The notes below the pieces were generated by a model. The model was not told the DNA's origin, ran no database searches, and was given only the letters and a program-made list of their open reading frames with translations. This document shows positions 8,550-15,764 of a DNA stretch of 35,968 nt, piece after piece; the first letter of the stretch is position 1, and every line of letters starts with the position of its first letter. The translations under genes and the position numbers were made by a program. This DNA is from an uncultured Oscillospiraceae bacterium (GTDB taxonomy: Bacteria > Bacillota > Clostridia > Oscillospirales > Oscillospiraceae), in contig CALWXG010000023.1 of assembly GCA_944385435.1 (NCBI GenBank), positions 1-35,968 of the forward strand, written 5' to 3'.

Positions 8550-8579
8550 TTGACATCGGCCATGTCCTGCTGATACAAT
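8550..8579 (+). promoter_or_regulatory. Promoter of the riboswitch-controlled P-type ATPase
   Basis: TTGACA (8550-8555, perfect), 18-bp spacer, TACAAT (8574-8579) with an extended TGA. The start falls just before the riboswitch. Confidence 0.85.
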
Positions 8580-8588
8580 ACTTCAAGC

Positions 8589-8681
8589 ATAAGGGAGTAG
8601 TCAGCAGAGTCTTTTCTCTGTGACAAGCGCCAACAGCATGGCGGTACGCCGCCTGGCCTTGTATGAAATGATGAGACTTAT
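8589..8681 (+). promoter_or_regulatory. yybP-ykoY-like Mn2+ riboswitch
   Basis: The RNA carries the two conserved loop segments of this class: GGGAGTAG at 8593-8600 on the 5' arm and GAGAC at 8673-8677 on the 3' arm. Outer helix P1 pairs ATAAG (8589-8593) with CTTAT (8677-8681). Between them lie a CAGAG/CTCTG arm and a GC-rich arm. The 3' arm of P1 is also part of the terminator that follows, so metal-stabilised P1 should block termination (an ON switch). Known yybP-ykoY RNAs sense Mn2+ and often precede P-type ATPases. The class call rests on motif and context, without a covariance search. Confidence 0.82.
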
Positions 8682-8718
8682 CCGCGGCAACTCTGCCGCG
8701 GGTAAGTCTTTTCTTTCT
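8675..8718 (+). terminator. Riboswitch expression-platform terminator
   Basis: A 14-bp stem (8675-8688 with 8695-8708, one G-U), loop AACTCT, then TTTTCTTT. It competes with riboswitch P1 for bases 8677-8681. Confidence 0.88.
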
Positions 8719-8812
8719 GCCCTGGCCCGACGGACAGCACTTCCCTATGTTTCGACCCAAGTCCCTGATATAGTTACACTGTGAAAGGTTATGGAAAAGG
8801 AGTGTTGTCATT

Positions 8813-11452
8813 GTGAGCCAATGGTTCACCAAAACCCCTGACCAGGTCATGTCCGAGCTGGAGTCCGACCAGCAGAAGGGCCTGAGTACCAGCCAGGCGG
8901 AACAGCGCCTGACTCAGTACGGCCCCAACCGTCTGGAGGGCGCAAAAAAGGAAAGCCTGGCGGTGCGGTTCCTCAACCAGATGAAGGACCCCATGATCAT
9001 CGTGCTGCTCATCGCGGCCGTCCTCTCCCTCATCTCCACCGGCGGTGAGGACTGGATCGAGGCGGTAATCATTCTGATCATCGTCATCGTCAACGCCATC
9101 ATCTCCATCTCCCAGGAGAACAGCGCGGAAAAGGCCCTGGAGGCCCTGCAAAAAATGTCGGCGCCCCTGGCAAAGGTGATCCGCAACGGCGAGATGGTCC
9201 GCCTGGACACCGATCTGCTGGTGCCCGGCGACATCATCGTGCTGGAGGCCGGCGACCTGGTCCCCGCCGACGCCCGCATTCTGGAGTGCGCCAATCTGAA
9301 GGCGGACGAGTCCGCCATGACCGGTGAGTCCGTCCCTGTGAGCAAGCAGGCCATTGCCTCCCTGCCGGAAGAGACCGCCCTGGGCGACCGGAAGAACATG
9401 GTGGTCTCCTCCACCGTCATCACCAACGGCCGGGCCGTGTGCGTGGTCACCGCCACTGGCATGGAGACCGAGGTGGGCCGCATCGCCAAGATGCTCACCA
9501 GCGAAGACGATACCACCACCCCGCTCCAGCGGAAGATGGCGGAGATCTCCAAGACCCTGTCCTTCGTCTGCCTGGGCGTGTGCGCCGTCATGTTCGGCGT
9601 GGGCCTGCTCTACGGCAAGGAACTGCTGGACATGTTCATGTCCGCCGTGGCCCTGGCGGTGGCCGCCATCCCCGAGGGTCTGCCCGCCATAGTCACCATC
9701 GTGCTGGCCCTGGGCGTACAGCGCATGGTCAAGCACAACGCCATTGTAAAGAAGCTGCCCGCGGTGGAGACCCTGGGCTGTGCCGGCGTGATCTGCTCGG
9801 ATAAGACCGGCACTCTGACCATGAACAAGATGACCGTGGTGGAGGTGTGGTCCGAAGGGAACCAGCACCGCAAGGAGGCCCTGGTCATCGGCTCCATGTG
9901 CAACGACACCGTGCTCACCTACAACGAGGACGGCTCCCCCAAGACCGCCGGCGACCCCACTGAGACCGCCTTTGTGGACGCCGCCTTCCAGGACGGTATG
10001 GACAAGAACGTGCTGGAAAAGGAGATGCCCCGGGTGGCCGAGCTGCCCTTTGACTCCGACCGGAAACTGATGAGCACCATCCATCCTCTGAACGGCAAGC
10101 TGCGGGTAATGGTGAAGGGCGCCCCCGACATTCTGCTCTCCCGGTGCACCCACATCCTCAGCGGCTCCCCCATCCCCGTCACCCCCGCCCTGGCCAAGGA
10201 CGTGGAGAACGCCAACGCCGACATGGCCGGACGGGCCCTGCGGGTGCTGGGCTGTGCCTACAAGGACATTGACGCGCTGCCTCAGGGCGAGCTCACCTCG
10301 GAGGAACTGGAGAGCGGCCTGACCTTCGCCGGTCTGGTGGGCATGATTGACCCGCCCCGGATGGAGGTCAAGCAGGCGGTGGCCGAGTGCTACGGCGCCG
10401 GCATCCGCCCGGTGATGATCACCGGCGACCACAAGCTCACCGCCGTGGCCATCGCCAAGGATCTGGACATCTTCCGGGACGGCGATCTGGCCATCACCGG
10501 CGAGGACCTGGACTTCATGAGCCAGGAGATGCTGGAGCAGGACGTGGATAAGTTCTCCGTCTACGCTCGGGTCTCTCCGGAGCATAAGATGCGCATCGTC
10601 AAGGCCTGGCAGAAGAAGGGCATGGTGGTGGCCATGACCGGCGACGGCGTCAACGACGCCCCCGCCCTGAAGGTGGCCGACATCGGCTGCGCCATGGGCA
10701 TCACCGGCACCGACGTGGCCAAAGGCGCCGCCGACATGATCCTCACCGACGACAATTTCGCCACCATCGTTCACGCGGTGGAGCAGGGCCGGGGCATCTA
10801 CTCCAACATCAAAAAGGCCATCCATTATCTGCTCTCCTGCAATATCGGCGAAATCGTCACCCTGTTCCTGGCCACCGCCTTCAACTTCCATCAGGATCCC
10901 CTGATTGCGGTGCAGCTGCTGTGGCTGAACCTGGTCACGGACTCCCTCCCCGCCCTGGCCCTGGGCATGGAGCCGGTGGAACACTCCGTCATGAACGAAA
11001 AGCCCCGCTCCGCCAAGGAATCCCTGTTCACCCGGGGCTTCTCCATCCGGCTGGCCTGGCAGGGCGCTATGGTGGGCCTGCTCACCCTCACCGCCTACTG
11101 GCTGGGCGAGTACGTACTCACTTCTCCCGAGCTGGCGGACGCCACCGCCAACACCATGGCCTTCGCCACCCTGACCTTCTGCCAGCTGTTCCACGCCTTT
11201 GACGTGCGCAGCGAGGATCAGTCCATCTTCAAGATCGGCATCCTGTCCAACCCCGCCATGAACAAGGCCTTCCTGGTGGGCATGGTGCTCCAGCTGGCCG
11301 TACTGCTGGTGCCCCCTCTGATGGGTATCTTCGAGGTGTGCCCGCTGAACCTGGCTGAATGGCTGTGCGTTCTGGGTCTGGCCATCGTTCCCGTGGTGAT
11401 CTGCGAGATCGAAAAGGCCGTGCGCCGCGCCCTCAAGAAGCGCAGCGTCTGA
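8813..11452 (+). CDS. SERCA-type cation-transporting P-type ATPase (Ca2+ and/or Mn2+ efflux)
   Basis: An 879-residue membrane pump. It shows TGES (170-173), PEGLP in M4 (287-291), the phosphorylated Asp330 in CSDKTGTLT, KGAPDILL, MITGDHKLTA, and GDGVNDAPA near 612. Ion-site residues typical of SERCA are kept: N and E in SCNIGE (M5), and N, T and D in NLVTDSLPA (M6). The N-terminal cation-ATPase domain and about ten membrane spans are evident. The start is GTG at 8813 with AAAAGGAG ten bases upstream. Residues suggest Ca2+-type chemistry, whereas the riboswitch argues for Mn2+ detoxification. A pump for both is possible. Confidence 0.93.
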   Translation: MSQWFTKTPDQVMSELESDQQKGLSTSQAEQRLTQYGPNRLEGAKKESLAVRFLNQMKDPMIIVLLIAAVLSLISTGGEDWIEAVIILIIVIVNAIISISQENSAEKALEALQKMSAPLAKVIRNGEMVRLDTDLLVPGDIIVLEAGDLVPADARILECANLKADESAMTGESVPVSKQAIASLPEETALGDRKNMVVSSTVITNGRAVCVVTATGMETEVGRIAKMLTSEDDTTTPLQRKMAEISKTLSFVCLGVCAVMFGVGLLYGKELLDMFMSAVALAVAAIPEGLPAIVTIVLALGVQRMVKHNAIVKKLPAVETLGCAGVICSDKTGTLTMNKMTVVEVWSEGNQHRKEALVIGSMCNDTVLTYNEDGSPKTAGDPTETAFVDAAFQDGMDKNVLEKEMPRVAELPFDSDRKLMSTIHPLNGKLRVMVKGAPDILLSRCTHILSGSPIPVTPALAKDVENANADMAGRALRVLGCAYKDIDALPQGELTSEELESGLTFAGLVGMIDPPRMEVKQAVAECYGAGIRPVMITGDHKLTAVAIAKDLDIFRDGDLAITGEDLDFMSQEMLEQDVDKFSVYARVSPEHKMRIVKAWQKKGMVVAMTGDGVNDAPALKVADIGCAMGITGTDVAKGAADMILTDDNFATIVHAVEQGRGIYSNIKKAIHYLLSCNIGEIVTLFLATAFNFHQDPLIAVQLLWLNLVTDSLPALALGMEPVEHSVMNEKPRSAKESLFTRGFSIRLAWQGAMVGLLTLTAYWLGEYVLTSPELADATANTMAFATLTFCQLFHAFDVRSEDQSIFKIGILSNPAMNKAFLVGMVLQLAVLLVPPLMGIFEVCPLNLAEWLCVLGLAIVPVVICEIEKAVRRALKKRSV

Positions 11453-11461
11453 GTTTTCCAA

Positions 11462-11490
11462 AGAGCCTCCGCCCGGCGGAGGCTCTTTTT
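11462..11490 (+). terminator. Terminator after the P-type ATPase gene
   Basis: Inverted repeat AGAGCCTCCGCC/GGCGGAGGCTCT around a single central base (the innermost pairs must open to form a loop), followed by TTTTT. Confidence 0.9.
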
Positions 11491-11619
11491 CGTTTCCCGG
11501 GTCCAGGTCCCGCCTGTTTGCCGTCATACTTACCAAAAGGGAAGTGCATTTTCTCCTCTGCGCCCGAAAAGTTTTATAAAAAAACACCCTTTTCTTTTCC
11601 ATTTGTTTCTCTGTCCCTG

Positions 11620-11648
11620 TTGATTTTTCCGTCAGCCCGGTATATAAT
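11620..11648 (+). promoter_or_regulatory. Promoter of the thiolase/CoA-transferase genes
   Basis: TTGATT (11620-11625), 17 bp, TATAAT (11643-11648). TTTTTTTGGAGG and the ATG follow about 50 bp later. Confidence 0.8.
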
Positions 11649-11702
11649 TTTGTCAGATGCGATCCCCATTGTGAACAACAATTTTTTTGGAGGTTATGTG
11701 TC

Positions 11703-12962
11703 ATGAGAGATGTCTATGTTGTCAACTGCTGCCGTACCGCCGTGGGCTCCTTTGGCGGCTCCCTGAAGGACACCCCCGCTGCCGATATGGGCGCAGTGGT
11801 TGTCAAGGAAGCCCTGAACCGCGCCGGCGTGAAGCCCGAGCAGGTGGATGAACTGATGTTCGGCTGCATCCTCACTTCCGCTCTGGGCCAGAACCCCGCC
11901 CGTCAGGTGGGCGTGAAGGCCGGCCTGCCCTACTCTGTCCCCGCCTACACCGTGGGCATGGTGTGCGGCTCCGGCATGAAGTCCGTCATCGAGGGCGCCC
12001 GCGCCATCCTCGCCGGCGATGCTGATATCATTGTGGCCGGCGGCACCGAGAACATGTCCGCCGCTCCCTTCGCCCTGCCCAACGAGCGCTGGGGCGCCCG
12101 CATGGGCGACAAGAAGGTCGTGGACACCATGATCAAGGACGGCCTGTGGGACGCTTACAACAACTACCACATGGGCACCACCGCCGAGAACATCGCCGAC
12201 GTGTGGGGCATCACCCGTCAGGAGATGGACGAGTTCGCCGCCTCTTCCCAGCAGAAGACTGAGGCCGCCCAGAAGGCCGGCAAATTCGACGACGAGATCG
12301 TTCCCATCATGGTGAAGAAGAAGAAGGAAATGGTGGAGTTCAAGGTGGACGAGTTCCCCCGCGCCGGCGTCACCACCGAGAGCATTGCCAAGCTGAAGGG
12401 TGCTTTCCCCGTGGGTCCCGAGGGCGTGGAGGACGAGATTGTCCACACCTTTGATGTGACCCAGGTCCATGAGGACGACGCCCGCAAGCACGTGCAGCGC
12501 GTCACCGCCGCCAACGCCTCCGGCATCAATGACGGCGCCGCCGCCATCGTGCTGGCCTCCGGCGAGGCTGTGGAGAAGTACGGCCTGAAGCCCATGGCCA
12601 AGCTGGTGAGCTGGGGCCAGGGCGGCGTGGATCCCAAGATCATGGGCGTGGGCCCCGTGCCCGCCTCCCGTCAGGCCATGGAGAAGGCCGGCCTGAAGAT
12701 CGAGGACATCGACCTGGTGGAGGCCAACGAGGCCTTTGCCGCCCAGTCCATCGCCGTGGCCCGGGAGCTGGGCTTCGACATGAGCAAGGTCAACGTGAAC
12801 GGCGGCGCCATCGCCCTGGGCCACCCCGTGGGCGCCTCCGGCGCGCGCATCATCGTCACCCTGCTCCACGAGATGCAGAAGCGGCCCGAGGCCAAGAAGG
12901 GCCTGGCCACCCTGTGCATCGGCGGCGGCATGGGCGTTGCCACCATCTTCGAGAAGTGCTGA
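11703..12962 (+). CDS. Acetyl-CoA C-acetyltransferase (thiolase)
   Basis: A 419-residue biosynthetic thiolase that condenses two acetyl-CoA to acetoacetyl-CoA, or runs in reverse. Catalytic residues are visible: Cys88 in VCGSG, His374 in [14 protein letters not shown], and Cys405 in CIGGGMG. The usual length is about 393. The excess is explained by one insertion of roughly 26 residues at about 236-264 (rich in Asp, Glu, Val, His), just before the conserved [12 protein letters not shown] segment. GGAGG precedes the ATG. The CoA-transferase genes follow in the same direction. Together they fit acetoacetyl-CoA metabolism in butyrate-type fermentation. The symbol thlA or atoB would be reasonable. 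Confidence 0.95.
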   Translation: MRDVYVVNCCRTAVGSFGGSLKDTPAADMGAVVVKEALNRAGVKPEQVDELMFGCILTSALGQNPARQVGVKAGLPYSVPAYTVGMVCGSGMKSVIEGARAILAGDADIIVAGGTENMSAAPFALPNERWGARMGDKKVVDTMIKDGLWDAYNNYHMGTTAENIADVWGITRQEMDEFAASSQQKTEAAQKAGKFDDEIVPIMVKKKKEMVEFKVDEFPRAGVTTESIAKLKGAFPVGPEGVEDEIVHTFDVTQVHEDDARKHVQRVTAANASGINDGAAAIVLASGEAVEKYGLKPMAKLVSWGQGGVDPKIMGVGPVPASRQAMEKAGLKIEDIDLVEANEAFAAQSIAVARELGFDMSKVNVNGGAIALGHPVGASGARIIVTLLHEMQKRPEAKKGLATLCIGGGMGVATIFEKC

Positions 12963-13070
12963 TCAGAAGCGTCTGAGCCGTCGTGAGCAGTCTCTTTCGT
13001 CTGCTCCCCGGCAATCCTCCCCGCTGTCCTCTCCGGCAGCGCGGGATATGTACACAGTACACGACCCGAA

Positions 13071-13107
13071 GGGGGCGGGTCCTTATGGAGCCGTCCCCTT
13101 TGCTTTT
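13071..13107 (+). terminator. Attenuator-like hairpin between thiolase and CoA-transferase genes
   Basis: GGGGGCGG (13071-13078) pairs with CCGTCCCC (13091-13098, one G-U) around a 12-nt loop, followed by TTTGCTTTT. It sits only about 30 bp before the subunit A start, so it may set the expression ratio. No clear promoter follows it. Confidence 0.5.
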
Positions 13108-13133
13108 ACAAACCTTTGAGGAGGTCAAATCAA

Positions 13134-13823
13134 ATGCCCAAATTCGTATCCATCGAAGAGGCGGTCAAACTGATCCCCGATGGCGCCACCGTGATGTTCG
13201 GCGGCTTCATGGGGTGCGGCAACGCCCATAAGTTCATTGACGCGCTGAGCAAGAGCGGCGTCAAGGATCTGACCATGATCTGCAACGATGCCTCTATGCC
13301 CGGCGGCCCCATGGGCGAGGACTACTACGGCGTGGCCAAGCTGGTGCACAACCACCAGATCAAGAAGCTCATCGCCACTCACGTGGGCCTGAACCCCGAA
13401 GTCGCCCAGCAGTCCATGCAGGAGTGCACCCTGGAAGTCATCCTGATCCCCCAGGGCTCTCTGGCTGAGATGATCCGGGCCGACGGTGCCGGTCTGGGCG
13501 GCGTGCTCACCCCCACCGGCGTGGGCACCATCGTGGAGGACAACCCCTACTGCCTGGGCAAGCAGACCATCAACGGCAAGGACTACCTGCTGATGGCCCC
13601 CATTCACGCCGACTTCGCCGTCATCGCCGGCTACAAGATCGACAAGGCCGGCAACGTCTGGTACAAGGGCGACACCAGCAACTTCAACATCGTCATGGCC
13701 ACCGCCGCCGACACCGTCATCGCTGAGGCGGAGCAGGTGGTGGAGATCGGCGACATCGCCCCCGAGGATGTGCGCACCTCCGGCGTGTTTGTGGATTATG
13801 TGGTTGAGGGAGGTCTCTACTAA
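13134..13823 (+). CDS. 3-oxoacid/acetoacetate CoA-transferase subunit A
   Basis: A 229-residue alpha subunit of a class I CoA-transferase: MPKFVSIEEAVKLIPDGATV, the GGFMGCGNAH glycine loop, NDASMPGGPMG, and the LIPQGSLAEMIRADGAGLGGVLTPTG segment typical of AtoD/ScoA. It moves CoA between acyl-CoA and a free acid together with subunit B. The ATG at 13134 has GAGGAGG nine bases upstream. An earlier in-frame TTG overlaps that ribosome site and was rejected. It shares one base with the start of subunit B (TAATG), so the subunits are coupled. The gene name atoD/ctfA is plausible, but substrate range is not readable. Confidence 0.93.
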   Translation: MPKFVSIEEAVKLIPDGATVMFGGFMGCGNAHKFIDALSKSGVKDLTMICNDASMPGGPMGEDYYGVAKLVHNHQIKKLIATHVGLNPEVAQQSMQECTLEVILIPQGSLAEMIRADGAGLGGVLTPTGVGTIVEDNPYCLGKQTINGKDYLLMAPIHADFAVIAGYKIDKAGNVWYKGDTSNFNIVMATAADTVIAEAEQVVEIGDIAPEDVRTSGVFVDYVVEGGLY

Positions 13824-14479
13824 TGGATAAGTCTCAGATCAAAGCGTTCATCGCCGCCCGCGTGGCCAAGGAGCTGAAGGACGGCGACGTGGTCAACCTG
13901 GGCATCGGCCTGCCCACCCTGGTCCCCAACTATCTGCCCGAGGGCGTGCACGTCACTCTCCAGAGCGAGAACGGCATCATCGGCACTGGCTCCGTCACCG
14001 ACGAGAACAAGGATCCCATCCATGTGGTGGACGCCGGCGGTTCTCCCTCCGCTGTGGGCCACGGCGGCAGCTTCATTGACTCCTCCGTCTCCTTCGGCCT
14101 GATCCGCGGCGGCCATGTGGACGCCACCGTGCTGGGCGGCCTGGAAGTGGACGAGGAGGGCTCCCTGTCCAACTGGATCATCCCCGGCAAGAAGATGCCC
14201 GGCATGGGCGGCGCCATGGACCTGCTGGTGGGCGCCAAGAACGTGATCGTGGCCATGGAGCACACCGCCAAGGGCAACCCCAAGATCCTGAAGAAGTGCA
14301 AGCTGCCCTATACCGCCGTGAAGTGCATCACCAAGATCATCACCGAGATGTGCGTGCTGGAGGTCACTGACAAGGGCCTCTACATGACCGAGATCAACCC
14401 CGAGTTCACTGTGGAGCAGGTTCAGGCCGCCACCGAGGCCGAGCTGATCATCAGCCCCGACCTGAAACCCATGGTGTAA
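13823..14479 (+). CDS. 3-oxoacid/acetoacetate CoA-transferase subunit B
   Basis: A 218-residue beta subunit: AARVAKELKDGDVVNLGIGLPTLV at the start, and the catalytic glutamate in QSENGIIG, which forms the glutamyl-CoA thioester in this family. GGSPSAVGHGGSFIDSS and GGHVDATVLGGLEVDEEG follow. It pairs with the preceding subunit A, with which it overlaps by one base. With the thiolase upstream, a likely role is acetate/butyrate:acetoacetate CoA exchange in fermentation or amino-acid degradation. The lysine-fermentation genes that often accompany it in gut butyrate producers are not in this window. Confidence 0.93.
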   Translation: MDKSQIKAFIAARVAKELKDGDVVNLGIGLPTLVPNYLPEGVHVTLQSENGIIGTGSVTDENKDPIHVVDAGGSPSAVGHGGSFIDSSVSFGLIRGGHVDATVLGGLEVDEEGSLSNWIIPGKKMPGMGGAMDLLVGAKNVIVAMEHTAKGNPKILKKCKLPYTAVKCITKIITEMCVLEVTDKGLYMTEINPEFTVEQVQAATEAELIISPDLKPMV

Positions 14480-14509
14480 TCAGAGGCACCCAGCATCCTG
14501 TCATAGATA

Positions 14510-14550
14510 AAAATCCGTGTGTTTCCCGTGAAACACACGGATTTTTTCTC
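14510..14550 (+). terminator. Terminator after the CoA-transferase genes, with a near-parS core
   Basis: A perfect 16-bp stem (14510-14525 with 14530-14545), loop CCGT, then TTTTTT. Its centre, TGTTTCCCGTGAAACA (14520-14535), differs from the parS consensus at one position. Confidence 0.92.
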
Positions 14551-14553
14551 TGT

Positions 14554-14568
14554 GCAACCGTCAGTTGC
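14554..14568. promoter_or_regulatory. Candidate operator of XRE-membrane regulator 1
   Basis: GCAACCGTCAGTTGC: inverted repeat GCAAC-N5-GTTGC, 20 bp upstream of the -35 of the following XRE gene. A matching element stands 21 bp upstream of the -35 of the paralogue (19508-19522). Confidence 0.5.
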
Positions 14569-14588
14569 GTCCTGCCAAGCCGCCTTGG

Positions 14589-14618
14589 TTGACAAATTCC
14601 CGCCGCCGCCCTTACAAT
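14589..14618 (+). promoter_or_regulatory. Promoter of XRE-membrane regulator 1
   Basis: TTGACA (14589-14594, perfect), 18 bp, TACAAT (14613-14618). Confidence 0.82.
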
Positions 14619-14649
14619 AGGGTCAGAATCCCATGGAGGAGGAGTTGCG

Positions 14650-15579
14650 ATGACTCTCGGCCAAACCATTCACCGCCTGCGCCTGGAGCACGGCCTGTCC
14701 CAGGCCGACCTTGCCGACCGCCTGGAGGTCTCCTGGCAGTCTATCTCAAAGTGGGAGACGGACTCCTCAGTGCCCGAGCTGGACAAATTGATCGCCCTGA
14801 GCCGGATCTTCGGCGTCACCTTGGACGAGCTGGTGGGGCACACCCCGGACATGCCCGCGTCACCGGCCCCAGAGGCGGCTTCCGATTCCACCCCGGATCC
14901 CGCAAAATCTGCACCCACCACACTTCCCCTGCGCAAGCTGATGGGCATCTTGCTGCTCTTCTTCGGGGGCACGGTCTTTTTGTTCTTCGCTCTACCGGGG
15001 CGCTCCTTGGCCAACGGCCTGGTCTACTGCGCCCCGCTGGCGGTCAGCGGCGTCCTGTGCCTGGCCTGCCGCCGGCCGGGGCTGTGGTGCGCCTGGATCT
15101 GGCTGTTCTACGGGTGCTTCTACCTGCGCTTCGCCTCGGGCGTCCTGTCTACCCTGATGTTCCATTGGACCCTGCCCTTCCGCACCGCCACCGCCCTCTC
15201 CTCCGGCTCCCCCAGCTGGATCTTCTGGATGGCCATCGCCTGGGCCTTCGTCCTCCTGGCCGGCCTGCTACTGGCGCTCACCGTCCGCCGCTTCCGCCAT
15301 GGGGTCTTCCGCTTCACCCGGCGGACCGTCCCCACCCTGGCGGCCGAGTGGGCGCTGTTCCTGGCCCTCCCCTTTCTGGCGGATCAGATCAGCCTGGCGC
15401 TACTCCCCCTCATCCAGGGGGATCCAGTCGGCCGCATGTATACCTATCTGGACCTTCTCCACGAGCTGCTCATGACCGCCCTGGACTTCAGCCGGCTGGC
15501 CCTGCTGGCCGTCCTGCTGGTCTGCCTGATCCGAGGAATCCGCACCCACTGCCTGCGCAAAAAGGCGGGCTTGCTCTGA
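14650..15579 (+). CDS. XRE-family DNA-binding protein fused to a multi-span membrane domain
   Basis: A 309-residue protein. Residues 1-65 form a Cro/C1-type helix-turn-helix (LSQADLADRLEVSWQSISKWE, then VPELDKLIALSRIFGVTLDELV). A Pro/Ser/Ala-rich linker (about 68-95) leads to roughly six hydrophobic segments between 98 and 300. The regulator is thus tethered to the membrane, and its membrane part probably senses something or responds to a partner. The first 65 residues closely resemble the N-terminus of the minus-strand gene at 18221-19426, but the membrane/extracellular parts are unrelated in layout. GGAGGAG lies seven bases before the ATG. No function is known. Confidence 0.85.
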   Translation: MTLGQTIHRLRLEHGLSQADLADRLEVSWQSISKWETDSSVPELDKLIALSRIFGVTLDELVGHTPDMPASPAPEAASDSTPDPAKSAPTTLPLRKLMGILLLFFGGTVFLFFALPGRSLANGLVYCAPLAVSGVLCLACRRPGLWCAWIWLFYGCFYLRFASGVLSTLMFHWTLPFRTATALSSGSPSWIFWMAIAWAFVLLAGLLLALTVRRFRHGVFRFTRRTVPTLAAEWALFLALPFLADQISLALLPLIQGDPVGRMYTYLDLLHELLMTALDFSRLALLAVLLVCLIRGIRTHCLRKKAGLL

Positions 15580-15602
15580 TGTTCCGGTACTCCGTTCCTT
15601 CC

Positions 15603-15630
15603 GGCCGCCCGTTTCCCGGGTGGCCTTTTT
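15603..15630 (+). terminator. Terminator after XRE-membrane regulator 1
   Basis: Nine-bp stem GGCCGCCCG/CGGGTGGCC (one G-U), loop TTTCC, then TTTTT. The rest of the 185-base gap up to 15764 is AT-rich. It has several possible -10 hexamers but no promoter I would commit to. Confidence 0.85.
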
Positions 15631-15764
15631 CTTGTCTTCCCGGCGGGGATATGATAGGATAGAACAGAAGGCAGCCGTCTTTTCCCCCTCCGTTTTCATT
15701 CCAAATCGTATTATTCCCTGTATATATTTCATTTCGGAGTCTATATTCTGAAGGGAGGACCGCT

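Noticed and set aside
8789-11704. A 971-codon minus-strand frame opposite the P-type ATPase
   Set aside because: Antisense artefact of the same kind. The translation is His/Gly/Gln-rich without motifs.
15603-15630. TTTCCCGGG as half of a Noc-binding site
   Set aside because: Only one half matches and the sequence is the loop and arm of a terminator.
15661-15764. Promoter for the LuxE/LuxC operon
   Set aside because: Several TATATT-like hexamers exist, but none has an acceptable -35 at 16-18 bp, so no promoter was annotated.
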